DNA from: Phycicoccus endophyticus
GTDB lineage: Bacteria > Actinomycetota > Actinomycetes > Actinomycetales > Dermatophilaceae
Direction of reading: 5' to 3'
Assembly (NCBI RefSeq): GCF_011326735.1
Contig: NZ_JAANCN010000007.1
Location: forward strand, 124,001-188,000
DNA: 64,000 bases
Shown here: positions 1-6,342 of the stretch, piece after piece
Numbering within the stretch: the first letter of the stretch is position 1
Layout of the letters: each line of letters opens with the position of its first letter
Notes under the pieces: generated by a model
The model's input: only the letters and a program-made list of their open reading frames with translations
What the model was told of the DNA's origin: nothing
The model's database searches: none
Made by a program: the position numbers and the translations under genes

Positions 1-649
1 GCCGGACGGCTGGCACGCGAGCTCGAGCATCCTCTCGGCCCACGGCGACCGGTTCTCCGGCGACTTCGTCATCGTCCACCTCTCCCCGGAGGGGCAACGG
101 CTCGAGGTCGCCCTCGTCGACGTCAGCGGCAAGGGCACCGGGGCGGGTACCCGCTCGCTGCTGCTCTCCGGCGCCCTCGGTGGTCTGCTCGGAGCGGTGC
201 CGTCGGCGGACTTCCTGCGCGCGGCCAACGACTTCCTCGTGCGCCAGGGCTGGGACGAGGGGTTCGCCACGGCGGTGCACGTCGACCTCGACCTGCGCAG
301 CGGCGAGTACTCCATCGGCAACGCGGGGCACCCCGCCGCGGCGGTCTACACCTCCGGGCGGGCCCGCTGGACCGTCCTCGAGGGCTTCCGCGGGCCGCTG
401 CTCGGGCTGCTTGCGGACGTCGACTTCCCTCGGCAGCGGGGTCGCCTCGGGCGGGGCGACGCGGTCCTCGTCTACTCCGACGGCGTCATCGAGGCGCGCG
501 ACCGCGACCTCACCGACGGCATCGACCGGATGCTCGGGGTGGCGGCGATGTCGGTGCTGCGCGACGGTGACGTCGCCCGGGATGTGGCCGAGTCGGCCCG
601 TTCGGGGGAGGATGACGACCGGGCCGCCTTCGCCGTCCGGCGCACCTGA
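1..649 (+). CDS. SpoIIE/PP2C-type serine phosphatase, C-terminal part
   Basis: The reading frame is open from base 2 to the stop at 649, so the N-terminus lies outside the window. The visible 215 residues carry the conserved blocks of the SpoIIE/RsbU phosphatase family: GDF near the start, DVSGKG, GNAGHPA and YSDGVIEAR, where the aspartates and glycines bind the catalytic metals. Family members dephosphorylate anti-sigma-factor antagonists, often under an N-terminal sensor (PAS, GAF or response regulator) that cannot be seen here. An internal GTG at 197 is not the start, because the metal-binding GDF and DVSGKG motifs precede it. Confidence 0.9.
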   Translation, partial: PDGWHASSSILSAHGDRFSGDFVIVHLSPEGQRLEVALVDVSGKGTGAGTRSLLLSGALGGLLGAVPSADFLRAANDFLVRQGWDEGFATAVHVDLDLRSGEYSIGNAGHPAAAVYTSGRARWTVLEGFRGPLLGLLADVDFPRQRGRLGRGDAVLVYSDGVIEARDRDLTDGIDRMLGVAAMSVLRDGDVARDVAESARSGEDDDRAAFAVRRT

Positions 650-703
650 GGGCCGGGGGCCGGCCCGCCTGCCCGCCCGCCTCCGACCCGAAAGGCCCCG
701 CCC

Positions 704-1384
704 GTGGCTTCCGGACCGGTCCTGGACCACCAGCCGCGCGAGAGCGTGCGCACCTTCACCCCGCGCTGGCGCAACCGTCCGCTGACCGACCAGCGCCTGG
801 CGGCCCTGCTGCCCGCCCGGGCGCTGCCCGAGGGGCCGCTCGTCCCGGCGGAGGCGTTCGGTCGCGAGGCTCCCGTCGTGCTCGAGGTGGGCTCCGGGCA
901 CGGCGCCGCCGCGATCGCCTACGCGCGCACCCACCCGGAGGCGGACGTCGTCGCCGTCGACGTCCACCTGCCCGGCGTGGCCCGGATGCTCGCGGCCGCG
1001 GACGAGGCCGGCGTCGGCAACCTCTGGGTGCACGCCGGCGACGCCCTGCCGCTGCTCACCGACCGGGTCTCCCCGGGCTCCCTGAGTGCCGTGCACCTCT
1101 TCTTCCCCGACCCGTGGCCCAAACGGCGGCACGCCAAACGGCGCTTCGTCCAGCAGCACACGCTGACGCTGCTGGCCTCCCGGCTGCGCCCCGGCGGCGT
1201 CCTGCTCGTCGCGACGGACATCGACGCCTACGCCGAGCACTGCCGCGAGCAGCTCGCCGCGCACGGCGCGTTCGACGTCGTCGAGGGCGAGCGTCCGCCG
1301 TGGCGGCCCGACGACGGCTTCGAGGCCAAGGGCCTGCGCCGCGGTCGGACCGTCTCCGAGCTGCGCTGCACCCTGCGCGCCTGA
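704..1384 (+). CDS. trmB: tRNA (guanine-N7-)-methyltransferase
   Basis: This 226-residue protein makes 7-methylguanosine at position 46 of tRNA using S-adenosylmethionine. The SAM-binding loop EVGSGHG lies at residues 61-67, and the family signature FFPDPWPKRRHAKRR, which contacts tRNA, is at about 128-142. Length is normal for TrmB. The GTG start at 704 follows the phosphatase gene by 54 bp in the same direction. Residues 1-30 include the usual basic, family-specific N-terminal segment. Two tRNA genes follow but are separated by a repeat array, so co-transcription is doubtful. Confidence 0.96.
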   Translation: MASGPVLDHQPRESVRTFTPRWRNRPLTDQRLAALLPARALPEGPLVPAEAFGREAPVVLEVGSGHGAAAIAYARTHPEADVVAVDVHLPGVARMLAAADEAGVGNLWVHAGDALPLLTDRVSPGSLSAVHLFFPDPWPKRRHAKRRFVQQHTLTLLASRLRPGGVLLVATDIDAYAEHCREQLAAHGAFDVVEGERPPWRPDDGFEAKGLRRGRTVSELRCTLRA

Positions 1385-1417
1385 CCCGGGCCGGCCGTCC
1401 CGTCCCGTTCCCAGATC

Positions 1418-1592
1418 GACCAATAGGTCACGGTGGGCACAGTGCGGTGGGTGCCGGGTGTGCCTGGAGTGACCAATAGGTCACGGTGGGCACAGTGCGG
1501 TGGGGGCCGGGTGTGCCTGGAGTGACCAATAGGTCACGGTGGGCACAGTGCGGTGGGGGCCGGGTGTGCCTGGAGTGACCTATTGGTCACGT
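1418..1592. repeat. 53-bp tandem repeat with a TGACC-N4-GGTCA dyad
   Basis: A 53-bp unit starts at 1418, 1471 and 1524 and is nearly identical in each copy; a fourth, truncated copy begins at 1577. Each unit opens with GTGACCAATAGGTCAC (first base changed in copy one). In the last copy the central four bases are the reverse complement, TATT instead of AATA. The array lies between convergent trmB and tRNA-Pro and abuts the tRNA 3' end. There is no unique spacer sequence, so it is not a CRISPR array. Function is unknown. Confidence 0.9.
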
Positions 1593-1601
1593 GGGGGACG
1601 G

Positions 1602-1678
1602 TGGTCGGGGTAGCCGGATTCGAACCGGCGGCCTTCCGCTCCCAAAGCGGACGCGCTACCAAGCTGCGCCATACCCCG
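1602..1678 (-). tRNA. tRNA-Pro (anticodon TGG)
   Basis: The reverse strand folds as a cloverleaf: acceptor CGGGGTA pairs with TACCCCG, the anticodon loop is TTTGGGA, and the T-arm is GCCGGTTCGAATCCGGC. The discriminator A and a CCA end are encoded (1605-1602). The gene reads leftward into the 53-bp repeat array. Confidence 0.96.
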
Positions 1679-1764
1679 GGGCGCGCGGGTGCCGTGGTGA
1701 TTTCGGTTCCCGCGCGCGCCGCCCTAGGCTAGCGCTGCCCTCGCGGTGGACGCCGACGAGGTGC

Positions 1765-1835
1765 GCGGGCGTAGCTCAATGGTAGAGCCCCAGTCTTCCA
1801 AACTGGCTACGCGGGTTCGATTCCCGTCGCCCGCT
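1765..1835 (+). tRNA. tRNA-Gly (anticodon TCC), prophage integration site
   Basis: The acceptor stem GCGGGCG/CGCCCGC, the anticodon loop CTTCCAA and the T-loop TTCGATT are all complete. CCA is not encoded: the bases after the discriminator are CCG. From base 1789 onward the sequence is shared with 36676-36726, so the 3' half of this gene is supplied by the phage attachment site and the tRNA remains functional after integration. Confidence 0.96.
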
Positions 1836-1839
1836 CCGC
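1789..1839 (+). other. attL core (51 bp, within tRNA-Gly)
   Basis: Bases 1789-1839 are identical to 36676-36726. The identity begins in the anticodon stem (CCCAGTC) and ends four bases past the tRNA (CTCCGC). Tyrosine integrases commonly cross over in the anticodon arm, which lies inside this core. Confidence 0.95.
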
Positions 1840-1897
1840 ATAAAGACCCAGGTCAGACCATGTGGGCAGGTTCGCAGCGGCAACGGCCATCACCCCC

Positions 1898-1919
1898 GGT
1901 GTACCCACAGATGCACCCT
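1898..1919 (+). other. putative left integrase arm-type sites
   Basis: GGTGTACCCA at 1898-1907 is identical to 36583-36592 at the other end of the prophage, and the adjacent TGCACCCTA resembles TGTACCCTA at 36573-36581. Short repeats flanking the core on both arms are expected of P/P' binding sites for the integrase N-terminal domain. The assignment is inferred from symmetry alone. Confidence 0.5.
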
Positions 1920-2118
1920 ACGACGCCGAGCGGCCTTCGTCAGCGGGTCGCCTGAGGGACCATCGCCGGAGACGCCGGCCCTCGATCGAGACCCACGCTC
2001 CCGGGGATGCCCACATCTGCCACCCCTCGGCGGCTCGAGCCTGAGCCCACTCCTCCTCGTCGCCGTCGCGTGCGGGGTCGAAGTCGTGCAGCCGGTACTC
2101 CCAAGCCTCCGTGGTCAC
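1918..2118 (-). CDS. small hypothetical phage protein
   Basis: This 66-residue frame starts with GTG at 2118 and runs toward attL. It is acidic in the first half (DFDPARDGDEEEW), then has EGWQMW and a basic C-terminus. The W-E-Y-R...EGW pattern recalls small DUF4177-like proteins, but I cannot assign it. No clear Shine-Dalgarno sequence precedes the start. It is divergent from the HicA-like gene and shares its upstream region, which holds two dyads, so it could be co-regulated. It would be the last minus-strand gene before the attachment site. Confidence 0.45.
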   Translation of the reverse strand: MTTEAWEYRLHDFDPARDGDEEEWAQARAAEGWQMWASPGAWVSIEGRRLRRWSLRRPADEGRSAS

Positions 2119-2137
2119 GAGAGCATCGTACGTCTAC

Positions 2138-2170
2138 CTTGTCATACGACAAGCACACTGATAGAATCAG
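2138..2170 (+). promoter_or_regulatory. promoter with two overlapping dyads
   Basis: TTGTCA (2139-2144) and TAGAAT (2162-2167) are separated by exactly 17 bp, a near-consensus sigma-70-type promoter in an unusually AT-rich patch. The -35 box lies in CTTGTC-ATAC-GACAAG (2138-2153) and the -10 box in CTGAT-AGA-ATCAG (2158-2170). A further TTGTCA half-site is at 2172. The core GTCATACGAC recurs inverted at 2993-3002. Such dyads over both promoter boxes suggest autorepression by the downstream HTH protein. Confidence 0.75.
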
Positions 2171-2198
2171 ATTGTCAAAAGGGAAAGGAGGTATGAAG

Positions 2199-2402
2199 AT
2201 GGACAAGGAGATGCGCAAGATCGCCAAGGCGCTCGAGCGGCAGGGCTTCGACGTTCGCGTGACGAAGCGGGGCCACATCTCGGTGAGCAAGAACGGCCGC
2301 TTCGTGGTCGTGTTCGCCGGGACGCCGAGCGACTGGCGGTCGATGCGCAACGCCCTCGCCGCCGCGAGGCGGGCCGGGTTCACCTGGCCCGAGAAGCGGT
2401 AG
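2199..2402 (+). CDS. HicA-like small protein (putative mRNA-interferase-type toxin)
   Basis: The 67-residue protein begins MDKEMRKIAKALE and contains KRGHISVSKNGRFVVVF followed by an amphipathic helix. This matches the helix-strand-strand-strand-helix plan of HicA/YcfA toxins, including the histidine in RGH. ATG 2199 is preferred over ATG 2193 because the strong GGAGG at 2187-2191 is 7 bp from it. HicA proteins cleave mRNA and are neutralised by a partner antitoxin; here the partner would be the HTH protein encoded downstream. Similarity is judged by eye, and the protein could be a non-toxic homologue. Confidence 0.6.
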   Translation: MDKEMRKIAKALERQGFDVRVTKRGHISVSKNGRFVVVFAGTPSDWRSMRNALAAARRAGFTWPEKR

Positions 2403-2408
2403 CGAGAA

Positions 2409-2445
2409 GGGCCGCCGGGGGCAAGGGAACTGCCCCCGGCGGCCC
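2409..2445 (+). terminator. strong hairpin between the HicA-like and HTH genes
   Basis: A perfect 15-bp stem, GGGCCGCCGGGGGCA paired with TGCCCCCGGCGGCCC, encloses a 7-base loop. No U-run follows. Its place between toxin-like and antitoxin-like genes suggests an attenuator or mRNA-stability element that sets the ratio of the two products, or a simple intrinsic terminator. Confidence 0.7.
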
Positions 2446-2485
2446 GGGCGGTCTCCATCGTGACACACCAACTGGAGGAGCAGGA

Positions 2486-2920
2486 ATGGCACAGCAGTAC
2501 GTCATCGACATCGAGACCACCGAGCGTGACCCCGAGCTGGCCGACGAGTGGATCGACCAGCTCGCAGCCTGGCACGGCGTCGTCTCGGCGGGTCCGACCG
2601 GAGCCCTGGTCGTGACCCTGAGCCTGCCTGCTGAGGGTCTGGCCCAGGCCACCGCGACCGGCCTGGCCATCGTGGCTGGGCTCGCTACGCCCGTGGCGAT
2701 CACCGCTCAGCCCGAGTCCATGCGCGACGAGCGCCAGGGCTGGCCCCGTGTCCCCGAGCTCATGTCCGTCGCTGAGGCGGCCGAGGCGCTCGGTGTGAGC
2801 CGGCAGCGGGTGCTGCAGATGATCGACGAAGGAAAGGTTCCCGCCGTGCGTGTCGGGAAGGTGCACGCCATCCCCGCGTCTGCGTTCGCAGGAAGACGTG
2901 CGCTCGAGCAGATGGCGTGA
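2486..2920 (+). CDS. HTH DNA-binding protein, putative antitoxin of the HicA-like pair
   Basis: This 144-residue protein starts at ATG 2486 behind GGAGGAG. Residues 1-75 form an alpha/beta domain (YVIDIETT...LVVTLSLPAEG) and residues 92-135 an excisionase/MerR-type helix-turn-helix: SVAEAAEALGVSRQRVLQMI followed by DEGKVPAVRVGK. A small alpha/beta domain fused to a DNA-binding domain is also how HicB antitoxins are built, and the gene follows the HicA-like one. It may repress the double-dyad promoter upstream. An excisionase role is possible from the HTH alone. Confidence 0.65.
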   Translation: MAQQYVIDIETTERDPELADEWIDQLAAWHGVVSAGPTGALVVTLSLPAEGLAQATATGLAIVAGLATPVAITAQPESMRDERQGWPRVPELMSVAEAAEALGVSRQRVLQMIDEGKVPAVRVGKVHAIPASAFAGRRALEQMA

Positions 2921-2921
2921 C

Positions 2922-2943
2922 CCCTGTGGCGCTGCGCCACGGG
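2922..2943 (+). terminator. short GC hairpin after the HTH gene
   Basis: GTGGCGC and GCGCCAC form a tight stem (2926-2940), extended by CCC/GGG around a bulged T, immediately after the stop codon. There is no U-tract. It is a plausible but weak terminator. Confidence 0.4.
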
Positions 2944-3079
2944 CAGGCCCTAGAGAAACAGGGACGGCGCGCGGTTCGTCGTGCCGGGCAGTGTCGTATG
3001 ACGGTCGCCTCGCGAGGATCGCGAGATCCTTGGGTGATTTGGAACAAAGATTGCTACCAGAGCCGTTATGTTGGTCGTA

Positions 3080-3166
3080 GACCGAAGACGGTTGCGGAGT
3101 CAGCGCCAGATCTGCTGCCAGATCCGTCCGGGCCAACCGGATGGGGCGCCCGAACCGTCTTCGGTC
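3080..3166. repeat. 14-bp perfect inverted repeat, 59-bp spacing
   Basis: GACCGAAGACGGTT (3080-3093) and AACCGTCTTCGGTC (3153-3166) are exact reverse complements. The right arm ends one base before the DUF3800 stop codon. Inside, GCCAGATC is directly repeated and ATCCG/CGGAT pair again, so the whole block could fold as a branched hairpin at the end of the DUF3800 transcript. Confidence 0.8.
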
Positions 3167-3940
3167 TTAACGCCAGCCACGTGGCGGCCACCACGGGAGC
3201 GCAGGCAGCGTGTGAGGTCCGACGAAGGCTTTGAAGCCGTAGTTGAGGACTCGAGCACCCGGTCCGCGTCGAACCTGATGCTGGATGTCGAGAAGATGGG
3301 GTTCCTCGTACGTTCCGTGCACGCGATCTGGCAGGATCGCTGCCGAGAGAATCCCCGCGTACTGGTCCGCGGCCTGCAGCCCCAGCCACGTCCCGGTCGA
3401 GTCGAACTTAACGTCATCGAGCAGGCCGTAGTCGGCCTGGGTCTCCGCCCGACCTGACTTCTTCATCTCGAAGTAGGCCATGGTGTCCTCGTGTTGGCCA
3501 AAGCCTCGGACGTGACCGAACACGATTTCGAGCCGCCGGCGACCACCCGGCCAGTGCTGAGCTGCCAGCAGGGCGCGGTCAAGGGTGACGCCAGCGATGT
3601 AGTTGTAGAAGGTCTTCGTGCTGCCACGAAGACCACTCGCCTGCGGTGGGACTGACGCCTTGGCCATCAACACGTAGTTGACGGAGAGCCCATCCAACCG
3701 GCCAAGTGCCTGGGCGACGGTTCGGCGGCGGGGGAAGGTCTTGACATGGTCGACCCAGTGCAGCGGTTTCGTCGACGGCACGTTAAGTCTGGCGCGCAGA
3801 TCCCGAACGCACCTGAGAAGCTCTGGCTCGTCCTCCGCTGGTAGGAGAATGGTCGCCGTCGCGTAGAAGGGGCTCGCTGATGGGCTTAGCCCACGGTCTC
3901 CGGTCTCGTCGACGTAGGCGCGCAGCACGGGCAAGGTCAC
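3167..3940 (-). CDS. DUF3800 domain protein (prophage cargo)
   Basis: The 257-residue protein has the N-terminal YVDETGDRG motif at 9-17 and a C-terminal LQAADQYAG motif. The paired Asp-Glu and Gln-x-x-Asp residues define the DUF3800 family, which is believed to be enzymatic, possibly nuclease-like, but has no established reaction. Such genes are frequent in prophages, islands and defence loci. It lies between the HicA-like pair and the triple-HTH gene, outside the lytic transcription unit, so it is probably expressed in the lysogen. Its start region faces the gene at 4032. Confidence 0.85.
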   Translation of the reverse strand: MTLPVLRAYVDETGDRGLSPSASPFYATATILLPAEDEPELLRCVRDLRARLNVPSTKPLHWVDHVKTFPRRRTVAQALGRLDGLSVNYVLMAKASVPPQASGLRGSTKTFYNYIAGVTLDRALLAAQHWPGGRRRLEIVFGHVRGFGQHEDTMAYFEMKKSGRAETQADYGLLDDVKFDSTGTWLGLQAADQYAGILSAAILPDRVHGTYEEPHLLDIQHQVRRGPGARVLNYGFKAFVGPHTLPALPWWPPRGWR

Positions 3941-4031
3941 TCAGTCACCCTAGAACGAGTCGGGACGCCCCGTCGCCGGGTCGTCGAAGTCCCGGTTGTT
4001 GTCGCGGTCTCACCCCGATTAGTTTGCGTCT

Positions 4032-4757
4032 GTGCCATCTCATGTGTCACTGGACTGGCTTGCGCGCCGCCATGACGGAGAGTCGATAGCACTGATCGCC
4101 CGCCGAGCGGGCGTGCCGCCCGCGGCGGTCGAGCGGGCCACGAGGCCCTATGGGCCGTTCCCGCGGGCATCACGGCACGTCGGGCGCACGCAGCTTTCCG
4201 ATGACGCGCTGTCGGAACGGGCCCGCCGATGGGTAGAGGCGCGCCGGCGGGGCCGGACGGTTATGCAGATCGCGCGTGACGAAGGTGTGCGCCACCAGCT
4301 CGTCAGTCGAGCCACGGCGGAGCGTGGCCCCTACCCGGCTCGGGAGGTCGTCGAGTCGTGGGTCGCGGCCCGCCACGCCGGACGAACCCTCGCAGCGATC
4401 GCTGACGAGGCTGGAGTGCAGGTCGGGGTCGTACGGCGAGCGACCGGACCGTACGGCCCGTTCAGAGTGCCGGGGGCGCGGCTTCCCGAGGGTGTCCTTG
4501 GGGTTACGGCGATCGCTCGGTCTCTCGGGATGGCGGCGCCGGCTGTGATCCGCTGGCGTGACGCGGGTGTCCTGCCTCCGCCGGACTTCACGACCAGCGC
4601 CGGACGCCCGTTGTGGCTCCCCGCGACTGTCGAGGCGTGGCTCGAGACGCAGGCTCCGCAACACGCATGTTGCATCTGTGGGGCGAGGCCGCGGTCGATG
4701 GCTCATCACGTCGCGCTGAAACACCGACGCGGTACGGGTGCGCGAGGGAACTCGTGA
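4032..4757 (+). CDS. triple-HTH-repeat protein with MerR-like domain and zinc finger
   Basis: The 241-residue protein has three internal repeats at about residues 12-45, 71-102 and 111-144, each of the form (R/H)xGRT..IA.EAGV..xxV.RAT.xxGPxP. The IA.EAGV...V.R core reads as a helix-turn-helix and each repeat ends in GPFP, GPYP or GPF. Residues 155-200 form a fourth, MerR/excisionase-like unit (GVTAIARSLGMAAPAVIRW). The C-terminus has a CxxC...HHxxxxH finger (CCICGARPRSMAHHVALKH) like Ros/MucR fingers. GTG 4032 is used; GTG 4044 is an alternative. I do not recognise a named family. A modular DNA-binding regulator is inferred. Confidence 0.75.
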   Translation: MPSHVSLDWLARRHDGESIALIARRAGVPPAAVERATRPYGPFPRASRHVGRTQLSDDALSERARRWVEARRRGRTVMQIARDEGVRHQLVSRATAERGPYPAREVVESWVAARHAGRTLAAIADEAGVQVGVVRRATGPYGPFRVPGARLPEGVLGVTAIARSLGMAAPAVIRWRDAGVLPPPDFTTSAGRPLWLPATVEAWLETQAPQHACCICGARPRSMAHHVALKHRRGTGARGNS

Positions 4758-4831
4758 GCACGTTTGGCCTTGTCAGGGCGCGTGTCGCGTTACGTTGGGG
4801 AACAGCCCACGTTCCGTGTGGCGTGACGCGC

Positions 4832-4863
4832 GACGCCCCCCTCAGCTGCGAGAGGGGGGCGTC
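4832..4863 (+). terminator. terminator hairpin after the triple-HTH gene
   Basis: GACGCCCCCCTC and GAGGGGGGCGTC form a perfect 12-bp stem with an 8-base loop, 75 bp past the stop codon. The following GTGTCGTG is not U-rich, as is common in high-GC actinobacteria. Confidence 0.75.
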
Positions 4864-5219
4864 GTGTCGTGCACCAGCGGCCTCCCTGCAGTGGCCGAAG
4901 TGCGCGGGTGGTCGCGTCCCCTGCGACTTGACCACCGCTATGCGTGGACTTTACTCCCGCTTTACCTTCCATGCCTCGGCGTGTCCGCGTACTGAGCAGA
5001 ACGGTGGACGCCCGATCAGCCGAACGGGCCCCTGCCATTTGTCATGGCGCGGCGTCGTGGTTGGCGCCGGTTGGGCTACGCGAGAGCAGAGTTCAAGTCC
5101 CGGCACTCGGGCATCGTCGACCAGCGTAGTTGCCGCAGCTCTCGGGTGCGCGTGCGCAACACATGCACGAAGAGGGCGTGTGTACCGTGAGCCGCGCGAT
5201 GCGGCAAGGAGGGAAGCCT
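4864..5219. other. 356-bp non-coding stretch before the lipoprotein gene
   Basis: No frame here has a convincing start, ribosome site or protein pattern. TTCAAGTCCCGGCACTCG at about 5091-5108 looks like a tRNA T-arm but its stem does not pair. The segment presumably holds the promoter of the lipoprotein gene; I see no clear -35/-10 pair. Confidence 0.5.
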
Positions 5220-5222
5220 GTG

Positions 5223-5816
5223 ATGGGGAGCAGGATCGGCAGGGCACGAATCCATCGAGCGGTGCTCGTTGGGCTTGCAGCGGCCTCCGTGGCGGCGTGT
5301 GGCGGGGGTGCTGAGAACACCGCGACGGAGCCTCCAAGCACCTCGACCACGAGTGAGCCGGCGACTGCGCCAGCGAGTGCCAGCCCGTCGGTCACGAAGA
5401 CGGCCACGCCCAGCCCCTCGGGCCAGACGGTCGGGGATACGTACACCGACAAGCACGTGGAGGTGACCGTCCAGCAGGTGGCGATACGCAAGCGCCTCGA
5501 CTTTGGCGGTCGCTACTCCGGGGTGCTCGTGAAGACGTGCATCAAGAGCACCGGCGACTACCCCTACTTCACTCTCAGCTGGGACCCGTGGACGTTGGTC
5601 GACGACGACGCGGGGCGCTACCCGGACACCGGCTCGAGCGGCGGGTCCTTGCCGACGCCGGTGTACCCGAACGGGGAGATAGACGGACGCTGGCACGCCG
5701 GCGACTGCGTGAAGGGCTGGATGTTCTTCGACGTGCCCAAGGGCGTGAAGATCACCACCGTGCGGTATCAGGGCGGGAGCATGGACGAGGCCGTCGAGTG
5801 GACGGTCGATCCGTGA
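5223..5816 (+). CDS. secreted lipoprotein with DUF4352-like domain (prophage cargo)
   Basis: The 197-residue product starts MGSRIGRARIHRA, then has a hydrophobic signal and the lipobox ASVAAC at about residue 26; that cysteine would be acylated and anchor the protein outside the membrane. A Ser/Thr/Pro-rich linker (about 27-70) leads to a beta-rich domain resembling DUF4352 immunoglobulin-like folds. ATG 5223 (or GTG 5220) follows AAGGAGGG at 5206-5213. It is on the opposite strand from the lytic genes, with its own terminators, the usual setting of a lysogenic-conversion gene. Superinfection exclusion is a guess. Confidence 0.8.
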   Translation: MGSRIGRARIHRAVLVGLAAASVAACGGGAENTATEPPSTSTTSEPATAPASASPSVTKTATPSPSGQTVGDTYTDKHVEVTVQQVAIRKRLDFGGRYSGVLVKTCIKSTGDYPYFTLSWDPWTLVDDDAGRYPDTGSSGGSLPTPVYPNGEIDGRWHAGDCVKGWMFFDVPKGVKITTVRYQGGSMDEAVEWTVDP

Positions 5817-5830
5817 TGCGGACGACGAAC

Positions 5831-5869
5831 GAGCCCCCGCCCGATCCCTAGGGGACCGAGCGGGGGCTC
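5831..5869. terminator. bidirectional terminator between lipoprotein and holin genes
   Basis: GAGCCCCCGC and GCGGGGGCTC form a 10-bp stem; the loop contains a second small palindrome, GATCCCTAGGGGAC. It sits between convergent transcripts and separates cargo genes from the end of the lytic operon. Confidence 0.85.
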
Positions 5870-5932
5870 TGCCGTGTCTGCGCCGACGTTCGCTACTCGG
5901 CCACGCTTTGGTCGTGGTGGCCACCGTCGGCG

Positions 5933-6289
5933 TCAGGCAGCCAGGGCGTAGTCCCGGGCCTCGGACTCGCTGGCTGCCGTCGGGAACAGCCCGAAGAGAA
6001 CCGCGACCGCGGCCGTCATCACGACGGCACCGTCCAGACCGCCCGCGGCGGCCGCGTCGGCTAGGACGACCGCGCCGGCGGTGAACGCGGCGACGACGGT
6101 CTTGGCCCACGGCGCAACGCCGGAGATCGACGGCACGAGGTACGTGGTCAGCGCACCCCCGAAGGCCACGACGACGACGAGGCCCTCGGCGAGGGTGATG
6201 CCGTCGCTCCACACGGCCACGAGGGCCTGCAGTACGGCCGCGACGACCATCGCGATGACGGGCAGGAATGGCTTGATCTTCTGCAGCAT
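5933..6289 (-). CDS. putative holin (small multi-span membrane protein)
   Basis: This 118-residue protein has about four hydrophobic segments (near residues 8-27, 31-52, 61-80 and 86-103), a basic N-terminus (MLQKIKPF) and a charged C-terminus. ATG 6289 is preceded by AGGAGG on the minus strand. It follows the endolysin gene and ends the lytic operon, the normal place for a holin that times membrane permeabilisation. The family cannot be named with certainty. Confidence 0.75.
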   Translation of the reverse strand: MLQKIKPFLPVIAMVVAAVLQALVAVWSDGITLAEGLVVVVAFGGALTTYLVPSISGVAPWAKTVVAAFTAGAVVLADAAAAGGLDGAVVMTAAVAVLFGLFPTAASESEARDYALAA

Positions 6290-6342
6290 GGTGACCTCCT
6301 GGTCGGGTTGCGCGGGTGGTGGCGTGCTGGGGCGCCGTTGGG

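Noticed and set aside
1418-1592. CRISPR array
   Set aside because: The units are contiguous 53-bp tandem copies without unique spacers, and no cas gene is nearby.
2007-2198. N-terminal extension of the HicA-like protein
   Set aside because: The extension would run through the promoter and both dyads, is Arg/Pro-rich, and ignores the strong GGAGG located 7 bp before ATG 2199.
5075-5112. Decayed tRNA gene before the lipoprotein gene
   Set aside because: A T-loop-like TTCAAGTC is present but its stem and an acceptor stem do not pair, and no anticodon arm can be drawn.
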